Part shown: positions 1 to 8,589 of the stretch, piece by piece
Numbering within the stretch: position 1 is the first letter of the stretch
Layout: every line of letters starts with the position of its first letter
Source: Aliidiomarina soli
GTDB taxonomy: Bacteria; Pseudomonadota; Gammaproteobacteria; Enterobacterales; Alteromonadaceae
Reading direction: 5' to 3'
Length of the DNA: 64,000 nucleotides
Assembly (NCBI RefSeq): GCF_003986975.1
Contig: NZ_PIPO01000001.1
Coordinates: 620,001 to 684,000 of the forward strand
Program-made: the position numbers and the translations under genes
Notes under the pieces: model-generated
Databases searched by the model: none
What the model was told of the DNA's origin: nothing
The model's input: the letters and a program-made list of their open reading frames with translations, nothing else

Positions 1-781
1 TTTCAAAGATCTTATCGGCCGAGGCAGCGACAAAGCCAGTATAGAGTTCACCGTCCGCCATTTCGTAACGTTTAGCAAACTCATAAAAACAGCTTGGGAT
101 CTCAGCAACTTTATCCGCAAAGGACACCGGAATACGGTCAGCCATGGTCGACGACTGCTCAAGATAGACCTCTGGATTTCCTTTGATCTCGCCGCCCGCA
201 CTATTAAGGGTAAAGCCTTCCTCTTTCAGCTTCGCATTCACCGCCTCAATATCGGTATAACCAGGTAAACGATTAATGCTAACGGTAAAGTGGTTGGCAC
301 AAAAACCGAACGCGCTCATCCACGCGGCGTACTCACTCTCTTCCAGTAATTTTTCATACTGGGCATGAGTCACCTGCCAATGCGTTCCGGAATACAGGAA
401 TTCCGGCTGTTCAACCACTGAGGGGTCAATAGACGCCACCATATCGGCGATCACCTGTTGCGTGTCCTCAGAAAACTCTTCTACCAGCAACTCACTGATG
501 AAAATCTTGGGTAAGTCTTTGTTGGCATGTTCATAGTGCTTCGCACGCAGCTTTTTGGCTTCGAAATGGTAATCGCCATTTGCAAAGTAGCCCATGTTTT
601 CAAACAGTTCAGCCAGTTTTTCCAAACGCACCGGGGCTATGTTAAAGGTTCTGAAAGCCACGTGATCGTTGATGATCTCAGCACCGCCGCCTAACACCTG
701 ATGGACCTTTTCGGCACTCGGTGTTTTGCCAATATAGTCTTGCCATAAGTTAGCGAAAAACTGCTCAGCGTCTTGCGACAT
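1..781 (-). CDS. DUF1338 family protein (HglS-like), 3' end outside window
   Basis: The gene runs off the left edge, so only the first 260 residues are visible. The protein matches the DUF1338 family, whose studied members (HglS/YdcJ) are Fe(II)-dependent 2-oxoadipate dioxygenase/decarboxylases that make D-2-hydroxyglutarate in lysine breakdown. Two family histidines can be seen: H40 in NDHVAFRTFN and H164 in CANHFTVSIN, both expected metal ligands. The remaining ligand, a glutamate, would lie downstream of the visible part. The ATG at 781 is the natural start, since the N-terminus MSQDAEQFFANLW looks complete. The gene is 66 nt downstream of the DAHP synthase on the same strand. Family membership is fairly sure; the exact substrate in this shorter, marine-type version is not known to me. 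Confidence 0.75.
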   Translation of the reverse strand, partial: MSQDAEQFFANLWQDYIGKTPSAEKVHQVLGGGAEIINDHVAFRTFNIAPVRLEKLAELFENMGYFANGDYHFEAKKLRAKHYEHANKDLPKIFISELLVEEFSEDTQQVIADMVASIDPSVVEQPEFLYSGTHWQVTHAQYEKLLEESEYAAWMSAFGFCANHFTVSINRLPGYTDIEAVNAKLKEEGFTLNSAGGEIKGNPEVYLEQSSTMADRIPVSFADKVAEIPSCFYEFAKRYEMADGELYTGFVAASADKIFE

Positions 782-814
782 GTTAATAATTCCTTGTTCT
801 GTATGGGAAGCGGT

Positions 815-828
815 CGGCGTTAACGCCG
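815..828. repeat. 14-bp perfect palindrome
   Basis: CGGCGTTAACGCCG is a perfect 14-bp inverted repeat with no spacer. It lies in the 66-nt gap between the DAHP synthase stop and the DUF1338 start. It has no T-tract, so it is not an intrinsic terminator. A dimeric regulator could bind it, or it could be chance. Confidence 0.4.
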
Positions 829-847
829 TACCTGCTTTCACTGCAAA

Positions 848-2206
848 TTAAACGCGGCCATTGCGTGCATCACGCAGGGTGTCCGCAATAAGAAACGCCA
901 GTTCCAGTACCTGGTCGCCGTTGAGACGGGGATCACACTGGGTTTTATAGCGTTTAGCCAGGTCAGATTCACTGATTTGATACGCACCGCCTGTGCACTC
1001 AGTCACGTCCTGCCCGGTCATTTCTAAATGTATACCACCAGCATAGCTGTTTTCGGCTTGATGCACCGCAAAGAACTGCTTTAACTCACGAATGATTGCG
1101 TCAAAATTGCGCGTTTTAAGGCCGTTCTCGGCCTTCACCGTGTTGCCATGCATAGGATCACTGGACCACACCACCTGTCTGCCTTCGCGTTGTACGCGGC
1201 GGATTAGGGCCGGTAGTCGCTCACCCAGCGCATCAGCGCCCATCCGGGTAATCAGTGTGATCCGTCCGGGGACGTTGCCTGGATTGAGTACATCCAGCAG
1301 CTTCATCAGCTCATCGGGCTCCATGGTTGGCCCGATCTTAACCCCAACCGGGTTGTGAATGCCACGAAAGAACTCAATATGCGCATGATCAAGCTGTCGT
1401 GTTCGCTCACCGATCCACAGCATATGCGCAGAACAGTCGTAGGGTAACCCGGTCAGCGTATCGATACGGGTCAATGCTTCTTCATAAGGCAACAATAAGG
1501 CTTCATGCGAGGTAAATAACTCGGTCTCATGAATGGTCGGATGGCTCTGCGCATCGATGCCCAGCACTTCCATAAAATGTAAGGTTTCAGAAATCTGCTC
1601 AGCGACCTGACGGTACTTGTCTTTTAACGGGTTCGCCGCAATAAAACTCATATTCCATTTATGAACCTTATGCAGGTCGGCCAGCCCGCCCTGAGCAAAC
1701 GCACGCAGTAAGTTGAGTGTTGCCGCACTTTGGTTGTAGGCCGTTAGCATACGCTCCGGCTGCGGCTCGCGGGCCTCCGGGGTAAAGTCAATGCCATTGA
1801 TAATGTCGCCGCGATAGCTTGGCAGGGTCACACCGTCAATGGTTTCCATATCACTGGAACGAGGCTTGGCATATTGCCCTGCCATCCGCGCCACTTTGGT
1901 CACCGGGCATGACCCGGCAAAGGTCAGTACCACAGCCATCTGCAGCATGACTTTAAAGGTGTCACGAATTTTCGGCGCATTGAAGTCGGTAAACGACTCA
2001 GCACAATCTCCGCCTTGCAGCAAAAACCCCTGCCCCTGACACACATCCGCTAAATGCTGCTGTAAACGGCGTGCTTCTTCGGCAAAAACCAGTGGAGGAA
2101 AGCTGCGGAGCTGGCCTTCTACCCAATTTACCTGCTCGCTATCCTTATAATTGGGTTGCTGCTGAATAGATTTCGAGCGCCAGCTGTTAGCTTTCCATGA
2201 GGTCAT
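848..2206 (-). CDS. 3-deoxy-7-phosphoheptulonate synthase, class II
   Basis: It condenses phosphoenolpyruvate and erythrose 4-phosphate to DAHP, the first step of the shikimate pathway. The 452-residue length is typical of the plant/actinobacterial class II enzymes rather than the ~350-residue AroFGH type. Class II landmarks are visible in order: QGGDCAESF with the metal-ligand Cys68, the GQYAKPRS phosphate loop, the NPVGVKIGP motif, SDPMHGNT with the metal His, IHLEMTG with the metal Glu and CDPRLNG with the metal Asp. Start ATG at 2206. The flavin-reductase gene upstream ends at 2300 and is separated by a terminator-like hairpin, so this gene probably has its own promoter in that 93-nt gap. 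I see no TyrR-like box there. No gene symbol is given because naming of class II enzymes varies. Confidence 0.93.
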   Translation of the reverse strand: MTSWKANSWRSKSIQQQPNYKDSEQVNWVEGQLRSFPPLVFAEEARRLQQHLADVCQGQGFLLQGGDCAESFTDFNAPKIRDTFKVMLQMAVVLTFAGSCPVTKVARMAGQYAKPRSSDMETIDGVTLPSYRGDIINGIDFTPEAREPQPERMLTAYNQSAATLNLLRAFAQGGLADLHKVHKWNMSFIAANPLKDKYRQVAEQISETLHFMEVLGIDAQSHPTIHETELFTSHEALLLPYEEALTRIDTLTGLPYDCSAHMLWIGERTRQLDHAHIEFFRGIHNPVGVKIGPTMEPDELMKLLDVLNPGNVPGRITLITRMGADALGERLPALIRRVQREGRQVVWSSDPMHGNTVKAENGLKTRNFDAIIRELKQFFAVHQAENSYAGGIHLEMTGQDVTECTGGAYQISESDLAKRYKTQCDPRLNGDQVLELAFLIADTLRDARNGRV

Positions 2207-2261
2207 ACTGCATTACCACCTGTTGTTCATGCACGAGTGCTTTTATATGGTTTTCCAATGT

Positions 2262-2288
2262 ATAAAGAAGCCTTGCCAAAAGCAAGGC
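2262..2288 (-). terminator. Likely intrinsic terminator after flavin reductase gene
   Basis: On the minus strand GCCTTGC-TTTTG-GCAAGGC forms a 7-bp stem with a 5-nt loop, followed by TTCTTTATA. It lies just after the stop of the gene at 2300-2938. The T-tract is imperfect, so termination may be partial. Confidence 0.55.
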
Positions 2289-2299
2289 AACCGCTTGTA

Positions 2300-2938
2300 T
2301 TATCTGGGTCGTGGTACGCTCAGAGTTTCCCCGAGACGTCCATATTGATTACCACCTAAACGCGCCAGAGGATCAATCGCTGCGGCATCGACAGTCAACC
2401 GCTGGCTGCTGCTACCGTCCGCTTTGGTAACAACTTCGTTGCGGGCGCACTGGTCCGCAATGTAAATATGCTCAACACGACCAAACACCATGCTCTGTGG
2501 AGCCCCTTTAACCGGCTGTATGTCATGCAAACTGCAGCCAAACGCGACACTGCAATCGGCCAGCCGCGGCATGGAAAAACCCTCAAAGTCAGTTAGTTGC
2601 AAACCTATCCGTTGCAATTCCGACTGCTCAGCCGGCAATGTCCGCGAGGTTTCTGTCACCGCTTCGGCGTGTCGAAACGATGGAATGTGCACCGTGAAGT
2701 ACGGGTGTCGGGCAACATTGACCTTGGTATCTTTCCCTTCGCCCGGCGCTTTGTCACCAACCGAGAACATCAGTAACGCCGGGTCGCTGGATATCGCGGT
2801 AAAATAGGAGAACGGCGCCAGGTTATAGTGGCCGCTTTCATGCTCGGTTAAGACCCAGGCGATAGGCCTTGGTAGTAAGGTTTGTACCGTCGTATGGTAG
2901 ATCTGCTCCGGGCTCATCGAATCCGTCGATAAAATCAT
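2300..2938 (-). CDS. Flavin reductase-like, FMN-binding split-barrel protein
   Basis: The 212-residue protein has the flavin-reductase-like domain, with LLPRPIAWV near residues 22-30 and [20 protein letters not shown] at about 41-60, the usual FMN-contact region. Family members bind FMN non-covalently and reduce free flavin or serve as the reductase half of two-component oxygenases; others have no known reaction. It is a cytoplasmic protein with no signal peptide. The start ATG overlaps the htpX stop by 4 nt (ATGA-type overlap at 2935-2938), so the two genes are translationally coupled and share the htpX transcript. The substrate or partner cannot be read from the sequence. No oxygenase gene is nearby. 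Confidence 0.8.
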   Translation of the reverse strand: MILSTDSMSPEQIYHTTVQTLLPRPIAWVLTEHESGHYNLAPFSYFTAISSDPALLMFSVGDKAPGEGKDTKVNVARHPYFTVHIPSFRHAEAVTETSRTLPAEQSELQRIGLQLTDFEGFSMPRLADCSVAFGCSLHDIQPVKGAPQSMVFGRVEHIYIADQCARNEVVTKADGSSSQRLTVDAAAIDPLARLGGNQYGRLGETLSVPRPR

Positions 2939-3822
2939 TGACCTCCTCCCCGTAACGCGGCAATGCGCTTTTCAATCGGTGGATGACTAAGAAATAACTC
3001 ACTCTTCGCGCGTTTCCCCTTAATGCCGAACGCCGCCATACTGCTGTTCAGTTGTGAGTCGCGCCCGCCAGCTAAGCGCTGCAGTGCGCTAATCATCTTA
3101 TGCGCGCCGACTAAGTTTGCGGCGCCTGCGTCGGCCCGGTATTCACGCTGACGGGAAAAGTACATCACAATGATGCTGGCTAAAATGCCAAACAGAATTT
3201 CCAGTACAATCACAATGCCGTAGTAGGCAAAGCCGCCACCGATGCCTTGGCGGCCACCTTGTTGACCACCACCCCGTAAGGCATTATTAATGAAGCCGGC
3301 AACGACTCGCGCCAGAAAGATCACAAAGGTATTTACCACTCCCTGAATCAAGGTCAGAGTGACCATGTCACCATTGGCAACATGACTGACTTCATGCGCT
3401 AGCACCGCTTCAACTTCGTCTTTGTTCATGCTTTGCAGCAGGCCACTGGACACCGCCACCAATGAATTGTTTTTACTCGCGCCGGTGGCAAAAGCATTCG
3501 GCTCAGGCGACTGATACACCGCGACTTCGGGCATTTTAATACCGGCTTTGCGGGCCTGCGCGGCGACCGTCTCAACCAGCCAGCGCTCGGTTTCATTACG
3601 GGGTCGTTCAATAACCTGAGCGCCGGTTGAATGCTTCGCCATCCATTTGGACATCCACAGTGAGATGAACGCACCGCCAAAACCGAACACCGCTGCAAAC
3701 AACAGCAGCCCCTGATAATTGCCAAATTCCACGCCAAATACAGTCATCAGGATGTTTAGTACGACGCTAAGCACCAGGATAACAGCCAGGTTAGTGGCTA
3801 AAAACAACGCGATACGTTTCAT
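2935..3822 (-). CDS. htpX: Protease HtpX (M48 zinc metallopeptidase)
   Basis: HtpX is an inner-membrane zinc protease that works with FtsH in quality control of membrane proteins. The 295 residues match the E. coli length (293). Two N-terminal membrane segments (about 7-27 and 35-55) precede the cytoplasmic catalytic domain. The zinc site HEVSH is at 143-147, and the third ligand is probably E227 in [10 protein letters not shown]. Two further hydrophobic stretches (about 155-175 and 200-221) bracket a glycine-rich loop. The upstream gap holds a good sigma32-type promoter (3896-3923), which fits the heat-shock control known for htpX. The flavin-reductase gene follows with a 4-nt overlap. Confidence 0.96.
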   Translation of the reverse strand: MKRIALFLATNLAVILVLSVVLNILMTVFGVEFGNYQGLLLFAAVFGFGGAFISLWMSKWMAKHSTGAQVIERPRNETERWLVETVAAQARKAGIKMPEVAVYQSPEPNAFATGASKNNSLVAVSSGLLQSMNKDEVEAVLAHEVSHVANGDMVTLTLIQGVVNTFVIFLARVVAGFINNALRGGGQQGGRQGIGGGFAYYGIVIVLEILFGILASIIVMYFSRQREYRADAGAANLVGAHKMISALQRLAGGRDSQLNSSMAAFGIKGKRAKSELFLSHPPIEKRIAALRGGGQ

Positions 3823-3895
3823 GCTCGATGTTCCTCTTAGTCAGGTTGCCGTCTTTCTGCAAAGAGCGGCGAACAGGCCCTATATACTTCCGTTA

Positions 3896-3923
3896 ATATG
3901 CGGCTTAAGTCTGCTAAATCAAG
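3896..3923 (-). promoter_or_regulatory. Sigma32-type heat-shock promoter of htpX
   Basis: Reading the minus strand, CTTGATT (3923-3917) resembles the sigma32 -35 CTTGAAA. After 13 nt, CCGCATAT (3903-3896) matches the -10 CCCCATNT at all but one position. Transcription would start about 65 nt upstream of the htpX ATG. E. coli htpX is a known heat-shock gene, which supports the call. Confidence 0.6.
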
Positions 3924-3983
3924 TCTTTGCCATGCTTAATTGGGGACGTTAAGCTAGTAGCTCATCATCAACGAGGTATTTCC

Positions 3984-4703
3984 ATGTCTAAATTTGTCTC
4001 CCCACTGGCCAGACTGTTACTAATCAGCGCATCCAAAGCCGATAACACGCCCTACCTTGAACACGCTCGCAGCTGGCTTGCAGACCACTTCGCTGACCGT
4101 GAAGTGCTTTTTATTCCCTATGCTGGCGTGGGCATGTCTCATCAGGCCTACACCCGTAAAGTCGCCACTGCCTTGCGCCCAGCAGGTATCAATCTGCGCG
4201 GTATCGAAAGTTACAGCGACCCTAAAGCTGCTCTCGAGCAAGCAGATGCGATTGCAATCGGCGGTGGCAACACCTTCGTACTACTCGATACCCTGTACCG
4301 CTACGGTCTGCTCGATGTGATACGGCGCCGGGTTAGTCAGGGCGTGCCATACGCTGGCTGGAGTGCAGGGTCGAACCTGGCGGGACTTAGTATCCGTACG
4401 ACCAACGACATGCCGATCGTTCAACCGCCGTCATTCAAGGCCCTTGCGCTACTGCCAGTACAGATTAACCCGCACTATTCCGATTTCACGCCTGTTGGTT
4501 TCCACGGCGAGACCCGGGATCAACGCCTGACTGAGTTCATGGCGCTAGACGGTCATACTCCGGTGCTGGCCATTCAGGAAGGCACGGCCCTGGACGTTAG
4601 CAATGGCCGCATGCGTTTACTTGGCAGTAAACCCGGCTACTCCTTTCATGCAGGCGTTAAACGCCCTATTCAGCCACAGCAGGATTGCAGTCAATGGCTG
4701 TAA
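3984..4703 (+). CDS. pepE: Dipeptidase E (alpha-aspartyl dipeptidase)
   Basis: PepE is a cytoplasmic serine peptidase (family S51) that cleaves dipeptides with N-terminal aspartate. The catalytic triad can be placed by its motifs: Ser127 in YAGWSAGSN, Asp142 in NDMPIV and His164 in NPHYSD, each shifted by seven from the S120/D135/H157 of the enterobacterial enzyme. The glycine loop AIGGGNTF precedes them. I chose ATG 3984 because AACGAGG sits 8 nt upstream and the N-terminus MSKFVSPLARLLLISAS fits the family; an in-frame start at 3927 would add 19 unrelated residues. The 3' end overlaps the convergent bioD by 38 nt, so both genes share coding DNA there. It stands alone as a plus-strand gene. 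Confidence 0.93.
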   Translation: MSKFVSPLARLLLISASKADNTPYLEHARSWLADHFADREVLFIPYAGVGMSHQAYTRKVATALRPAGINLRGIESYSDPKAALEQADAIAIGGGNTFVLLDTLYRYGLLDVIRRRVSQGVPYAGWSAGSNLAGLSIRTTNDMPIVQPPSFKALALLPVQINPHYSDFTPVGFHGETRDQRLTEFMALDGHTPVLAIQEGTALDVSNGRMRLLGSKPGYSFHAGVKRPIQPQQDCSQWL

Positions 4704-5358
4704 GCAGTGCCCGGCGTTCATCCTCAGTAAATTCAGCTTGCTGAGTATCGCTATGGTACGGCACATACGCCAGACAGGGTGCTGGCATATGTGCTTTCAG
4801 ATAGCTCAGGTTGTCGTGCAAATAATCCATCGGCTGCTGAGTACATTGATTCGCGACCCAGCCTATTAAACGTCCACCGTCTGCGGCAATAGCTTTAGCG
4901 GTCAGCAAGGCGTGGTTAAGGCAGCCCAGTTTCATCCCCACTACCAGGATTACATCCATGGTTTCGCTAACTACCCAATCACTCAAATACTCATCGTCAT
5001 TGATCGGCAACAGCCAGCCGCCCGCGCCTTCGGTGAGTACCAGATCGGGTTTATGCAAGCTAAGCTGACGCAAATGCGTAGTGAGTGCCGCCGGTTCAAT
5101 CTTCACCCCTGCCTGGGCCGCTGCAATATGGGGGGCGATTGCCGGGGTGAAGCAAAACGGGTTTGCCGCCTGCGCCGGCACCGCGATGGTACTGAGTTGG
5201 CGCAACTGCTCTGCGTCCGGGTTGGGTTGACCGCCACTACCTATAGGCTTAAAACCTATTGTTAGTAAACGCTCTCGATTCAGCGCCTTTAAAATAAGGG
5301 ATGATACAAGCGTCTTACCCGAATCCGTATCGGTACCCGTGATAAAAAGTTTCTTCAT
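4666..5358 (-). CDS. bioD: ATP-dependent dethiobiotin synthetase
   Basis: BioD closes the ureido ring of dethiobiotin from 7,8-diaminopelargonic acid, CO2 and ATP, the penultimate step of biotin synthesis. The P-loop GTDTDSGKT is at residues 8-16, and TEGAGGWLLP is the second nucleotide-binding signature. The 230 residues match the usual length. It is the last gene of bioBFCD but is separated from bioC by 65 nt that contain a hairpin with a T-tract (5385-5419), so its expression may be lower or partly independent. No strong Shine-Dalgarno sequence is seen before ATG 5358. Its last 38 nt overlap the convergent pepE. Confidence 0.95.
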   Translation of the reverse strand: MKKLFITGTDTDSGKTLVSSLILKALNRERLLTIGFKPIGSGGQPNPDAEQLRQLSTIAVPAQAANPFCFTPAIAPHIAAAQAGVKIEPAALTTHLRQLSLHKPDLVLTEGAGGWLLPINDDEYLSDWVVSETMDVILVVGMKLGCLNHALLTAKAIAADGGRLIGWVANQCTQQPMDYLHDNLSYLKAHMPAPCLAYVPYHSDTQQAEFTEDERRALLTAIDCNPAVAE

Positions 5359-5384
5359 TATGAGTTTTTCTCACCAAAATAGAC

Positions 5385-5419
5385 AACAAAAAGCCACGTT
5401 AGCAACGCGTTTAGCGGCT
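5385..5419 (-). terminator. Hairpin with T-tract between bioC and bioD
   Basis: On the minus strand AGCCGC (5419-5414) pairs with GTGGCT (5397-5392), including one G-U pair, around a 16-nt loop, and TTTTTG follows. It may be a weak terminator or attenuator inside the bio operon. The stem is only 6 bp, so leakage into bioD is expected. Confidence 0.4.
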
Positions 5420-5423
5420 CTTC

Positions 5424-6212
5424 TTACTCTTTATACGCCTCGATAAAGCCAATCTGATAGGTCAGTGGCAATCCTGCGACGCTGCGATGCGCTTCATAAT
5501 CGGCGGCTAATTGACGCCAGGTGCCGGGACTTAAAGCCCCCCCGTTGCGGGCCGTTGCCCCCACGCCTTTAATGCCTAGTAGCAATGTTTTCAGATCCGG
5601 ACTGTATACCGTCAGTTGTTCTTCGACACAGCGCCAGCTCGCCAGGCCCTGCTGTTGTGTTAGCAAATAACGCCAGTCACTCAGGCTCAGTTGCAGATTG
5701 GCACCGGGCTGACCGTCGATTGCCGTCCGTAACTGGCTAAGTGGCTGTAAACTATCTGCTAGCACGGTGCTTATCAGAATTGGACTGCCCGGTTTGCTGA
5801 CCCGAACCAGTTCAGCCAATGCGTCAGCAGGCTGGTGCGCCCATTGAATGGCGAGACTTGAAAATACCGCATCGACACTGTTAGTGGCTAATCCGATAGC
5901 TTCGAGATCACCCTGAATGAGGGTACTGTTAGTCTTAGCTTCCGCAGCACTCAATACGGCGACCGCTTTGCTAACCATAGCTCGGCTCAGGTCGAGGCCA
6001 ATATAGTCATTGCAATAGTCTGCCAGGGCCGGGTAATTAATCCCCGGCCCACAGCCCGCGTCAAGCAGACTGGGGTACTTCGTCGCACCCAGCATGGTTA
6101 GCATCGAGCTGGCCACCTGCTGTTGCAGCTGGTTATACCGCTGATAGCTTGTGCTGGCGCGGTCGAAGCTGTGTTGAATATGCTGCTTATCGATGGCTAC
6201 CTGACTAAGCAT
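5424..6212 (-). CDS. bioC: Malonyl-ACP O-methyltransferase
   Basis: BioC methylates malonyl-ACP with S-adenosylmethionine so that the fatty-acid machinery can build pimeloyl-ACP methyl ester. SAM motif I, LLDAGCGPG, is at about residues 49-57, and the N-terminus IQHSFDRASTSYQRYNQLQ is the family's typical FDRAA/SxxY segment. I chose ATG 6212 because GGAG lies 9 nt upstream; the ATG at 6233 has no such site and would add seven residues. With this start, bioC overlaps the end of bioF by 8 nt, implying coupling. The partner esterase gene (bioH or an analogue) is not in this cluster and must be elsewhere. Confidence 0.93.
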   Translation of the reverse strand: MLSQVAIDKQHIQHSFDRASTSYQRYNQLQQQVASSMLTMLGATKYPSLLDAGCGPGINYPALADYCNDYIGLDLSRAMVSKAVAVLSAAEAKTNSTLIQGDLEAIGLATNSVDAVFSSLAIQWAHQPADALAELVRVSKPGSPILISTVLADSLQPLSQLRTAIDGQPGANLQLSLSDWRYLLTQQQGLASWRCVEEQLTVYSPDLKTLLLGIKGVGATARNGGALSPGTWRQLAADYEAHRSVAGLPLTYQIGFIEAYKE

Positions 6213-7359
6213 GGGGAGATTCTCCGAGCGCATCTAAAACATGATCAAGCTGTTCGCGGGTATGACCCGAATTCAGAGTGAAACGAAGGCAGGCCCGGCC
6301 TGGCGGAACCGTAGGCGGGCGAATAGCTGAGCAAAGAATGTTTTGCTGGCGCAACGCCTGGCTCAGCGCCAGTGCGCGTTGATTGCTGTAACAAAGCACC
6401 GGCTGAATCGCATGGTTGAGCAAGAGGTTGTTTTGTGGCGTGCGCCAGCCGAGTTGCAACAGGCCCTGTTTGAAGTGTTCAATATTGGCCTGCAAACGCT
6501 GTTGGTGGTCGGGCTCTGTCTGCAGAATATCGAGCACTTTGCTGATGGCCATCGCCTGCGCCGCACTAAAGGCGGTGCTATAGATATAATGCCGTGCGCT
6601 CTGCCAGATAGCTTCGATAAAGTCCTTATCACCTGCGACAAAGGCGCCGCTCATGGCAAAAGCTTTACCGAAGGTCGCACTGATAATATTCACCTCATCG
6701 GCGGTGGTCATGCCGCCAACACCTCGACCACCCGGCCCTGTTACGCCAAGCCCATGGGCATCGTCAAGCCACAGCAGTACTTCACGATGCTGACTGCTGA
6801 GGCTGGCTTTGGTCTGCACACACTGCGCTAATGGGACCGCGTCACCATCCATACTGAAAACGCCTTCACTGGCAATGGCGCAGGTCCCCGCAGACTGGCG
6901 TGACGCGCGTTTACACAGGCTATCCATATCGTTGTGGTTGAAGCGTTGCATCACCGCCTGACTGGCCATACAGGCGTCATACATGGAAGCGTGATTGCGT
7001 TTATCAAATAAAAGGCTCACATCGTGCTCGGCCAGCACCGATACCACGGCATGGTTGGCTGCATAGCCGCTGCCCAGTAATACCACAGCGTCACGCCCCA
7101 GCCATTCTGCCAGACGCTGCTCCAGCTCATAATGTGGTTGCTGATAGCCGCTGACTAACGGGCTGCCACCGGAGCCGGTGCCATACCGGGCAAGGCCTTG
7201 CTGATAGGCTTCAATCACCGCCGGGTGTGAGCGCAGTGAAAGATAGTCATTGCTGCAAAAATTGAGCAGATCAGGGGCGGCAACATTCGGCTGGCGCCAA
7301 AGGCCAGCCGCCAGCCGCTGTTGTTTGTTACTTTGCAGCTTAGTTCGAAACCTGTCCAT
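6205..7359 (-). CDS. bioF: 8-amino-7-oxononanoate synthase
   Basis: BioF is a pyridoxal-phosphate enzyme that condenses pimeloyl-thioester with alanine to give 8-amino-7-oxononanoate. The Schiff-base lysine is K232 in SATFGKAFAMSG. The upstream motifs LLNFCSNDYLSL, GSGGSPLVSG and LWLDDAHGLGV (the cofactor-binding aspartate) are all present. At 384 residues it matches E. coli BioF. It lies 8 nt downstream of bioB and overlaps bioC by 8 nt, placing it firmly inside the bioBFCD operon. Start ATG 7359 gives the expected N-terminus. Confidence 0.97.
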   Translation of the reverse strand: MDRFRTKLQSNKQQRLAAGLWRQPNVAAPDLLNFCSNDYLSLRSHPAVIEAYQQGLARYGTGSGGSPLVSGYQQPHYELEQRLAEWLGRDAVVLLGSGYAANHAVVSVLAEHDVSLLFDKRNHASMYDACMASQAVMQRFNHNDMDSLCKRASRQSAGTCAIASEGVFSMDGDAVPLAQCVQTKASLSSQHREVLLWLDDAHGLGVTGPGGRGVGGMTTADEVNIISATFGKAFAMSGAFVAGDKDFIEAIWQSARHYIYSTAFSAAQAMAISKVLDILQTEPDHQQRLQANIEHFKQGLLQLGWRTPQNNLLLNHAIQPVLCYSNQRALALSQALRQQNILCSAIRPPTVPPGRACLRFTLNSGHTREQLDHVLDALGESPHA

Positions 7360-7367
7360 GCTGGCGC

Positions 7368-8453
7368 TCAGGATGCATCATAAAACAGTGGCTTACTCGC
7401 CGGTTGCCGACTTGCCTGAATCGCTTCTTCAGCCACCGCGGTATGCACTTCATCGGAATAGTCCTGACGAGCTTCAGGTGTGATCCCAAGGCGTTCAAAC
7501 AATTTCTGATCGCGTTCTGCGTCTGGATTCGACGTGGTCAGTAGTTTTTCCCCGTAGAAAATCGAGTTGGCTCCGGCCATAAAGCACAGGGCCTGCATTT
7601 GTTCGTTCATTTCCTCGCGGCCCGCCGACAGACGAACATGAGATTGCGGCATGAGAATACGCGCCACCGCTATGCAGCGGATAAATTCAAACGGGTCGAG
7701 GTCTTCAACGTTAGACATTGGCGTGCCTGCGACTTTGACCAGCATGTTAATCGGTACACTTTCCGGCGGTTGCTCAAGGTTCGCCAGTTCCATTAACAGA
7801 CCAGTGCGGTCAGCCGCCTCTTCGCCCATCCCAACAATGCCGCCTGAACAGACTTTCATCCCCGCCTGACGTACGTTGTCGAGGGTATTCAGGCGATCGG
7901 CAAAGGTTCGGGTAGTAATAATCTGATCGTAGTATTCAGCGGAAGTATCCAGATTATGATTGTAGTAATCCAGTCCGGCTTCTTTCAGCGCCTTCGCCTG
8001 CGGCGGCGACAACATGCCCAGGGTCATACAGGTTTCCAGACCCAAATCGCGCACGCCTTGGATCATTTTAATGATATAGGGCATATCGCGATCTTTTGGG
8101 TTACGCCATGCAGCCCCCATGCAGAAGCGGGTCGAGCCAATCGATTTAGCGCGTTCAGCCGCCTCGAGTACCTTTTCCACTTCCATCAGGCGTTCTTTTT
8201 CCAGCCCGGTATCATAGCGCGCGCTTTGCGGGCAGTATTTGCAATCTTCCGGGCAGGCGCCGGTTTTAATCGACAGCAAAGTACTGACCTGCACTTCGTT
8301 GGGGCGGAAATGCTGACGATGCACCTGCTGTGCTTCAAACACGAGATCCATAAACGGCTTGGCGAATAGCGCATCGATGTCTGCACGCGTCCAGCGGCGG
8401 CGAGTCGGTGAATTAGCTGATGAATCACTGGCGGATAAAGTTTGTATAGTCAC
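7368..8453 (-). CDS. bioB: Biotin synthase (radical SAM), GTG start
   Basis: BioB inserts sulfur into dethiobiotin using radical SAM chemistry and an auxiliary [2Fe-2S] cluster. The radical SAM cysteines are C67, C71 and C74 in [13 protein letters not shown]. Further family motifs are visible: [29 protein letters not shown] and the arginine of [10 protein letters not shown] that contacts the second cluster. At 361 residues it is slightly longer than E. coli BioB (346), mainly at the N-terminus ([11 protein letters not shown]). The start codon is GTG at 8453. It is the first gene of the minus-strand bio operon, and a perfect TTGACA lies inside the BirA operator about 105-110 nt upstream. Confidence 0.97.
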   Translation of the reverse strand: MTIQTLSASDSSANSPTRRRWTRADIDALFAKPFMDLVFEAQQVHRQHFRPNEVQVSTLLSIKTGACPEDCKYCPQSARYDTGLEKERLMEVEKVLEAAERAKSIGSTRFCMGAAWRNPKDRDMPYIIKMIQGVRDLGLETCMTLGMLSPPQAKALKEAGLDYYNHNLDTSAEYYDQIITTRTFADRLNTLDNVRQAGMKVCSGGIVGMGEEAADRTGLLMELANLEQPPESVPINMLVKVAGTPMSNVEDLDPFEFIRCIAVARILMPQSHVRLSAGREEMNEQMQALCFMAGANSIFYGEKLLTTSNPDAERDQKLFERLGITPEARQDYSDEVHTAVAEEAIQASRQPASKPLFYDAS

Positions 8454-8556
8454 GGCAATACTCTAATCGTTGGGTTGATTGACTGGTTGGCGTGCCCGGT
8501 GTTTAAGTCACCCATGCACGACGCAATACTCGACTAGCTTAGGCATCCGCTTTACA

Positions 8557-8589
8557 CTGTCAACCAAATGAAGTTAGCCAGGTTTACTT
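8557..8589. promoter_or_regulatory. BirA-type biotin operator
   Basis: CTGTCAACC - 15 nt - GGTTTACTT closely matches the known BirA operator TTGTAAACC-(14/15 nt)-GGTTTACAA. It lies in the divergent bioA/bioB intergenic region, as in E. coli. The left half read on the minus strand contains a perfect -35 TTGACA (8563-8558) suited to bioB, with a weak TAAGCT -10 16 nt away. The right half ends exactly one base before the bioA ATG, which is unusual because it covers the place of its ribosome-binding site. Repression by biotinyl-AMP-bound BirA is inferred from the site. Confidence 0.7.
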
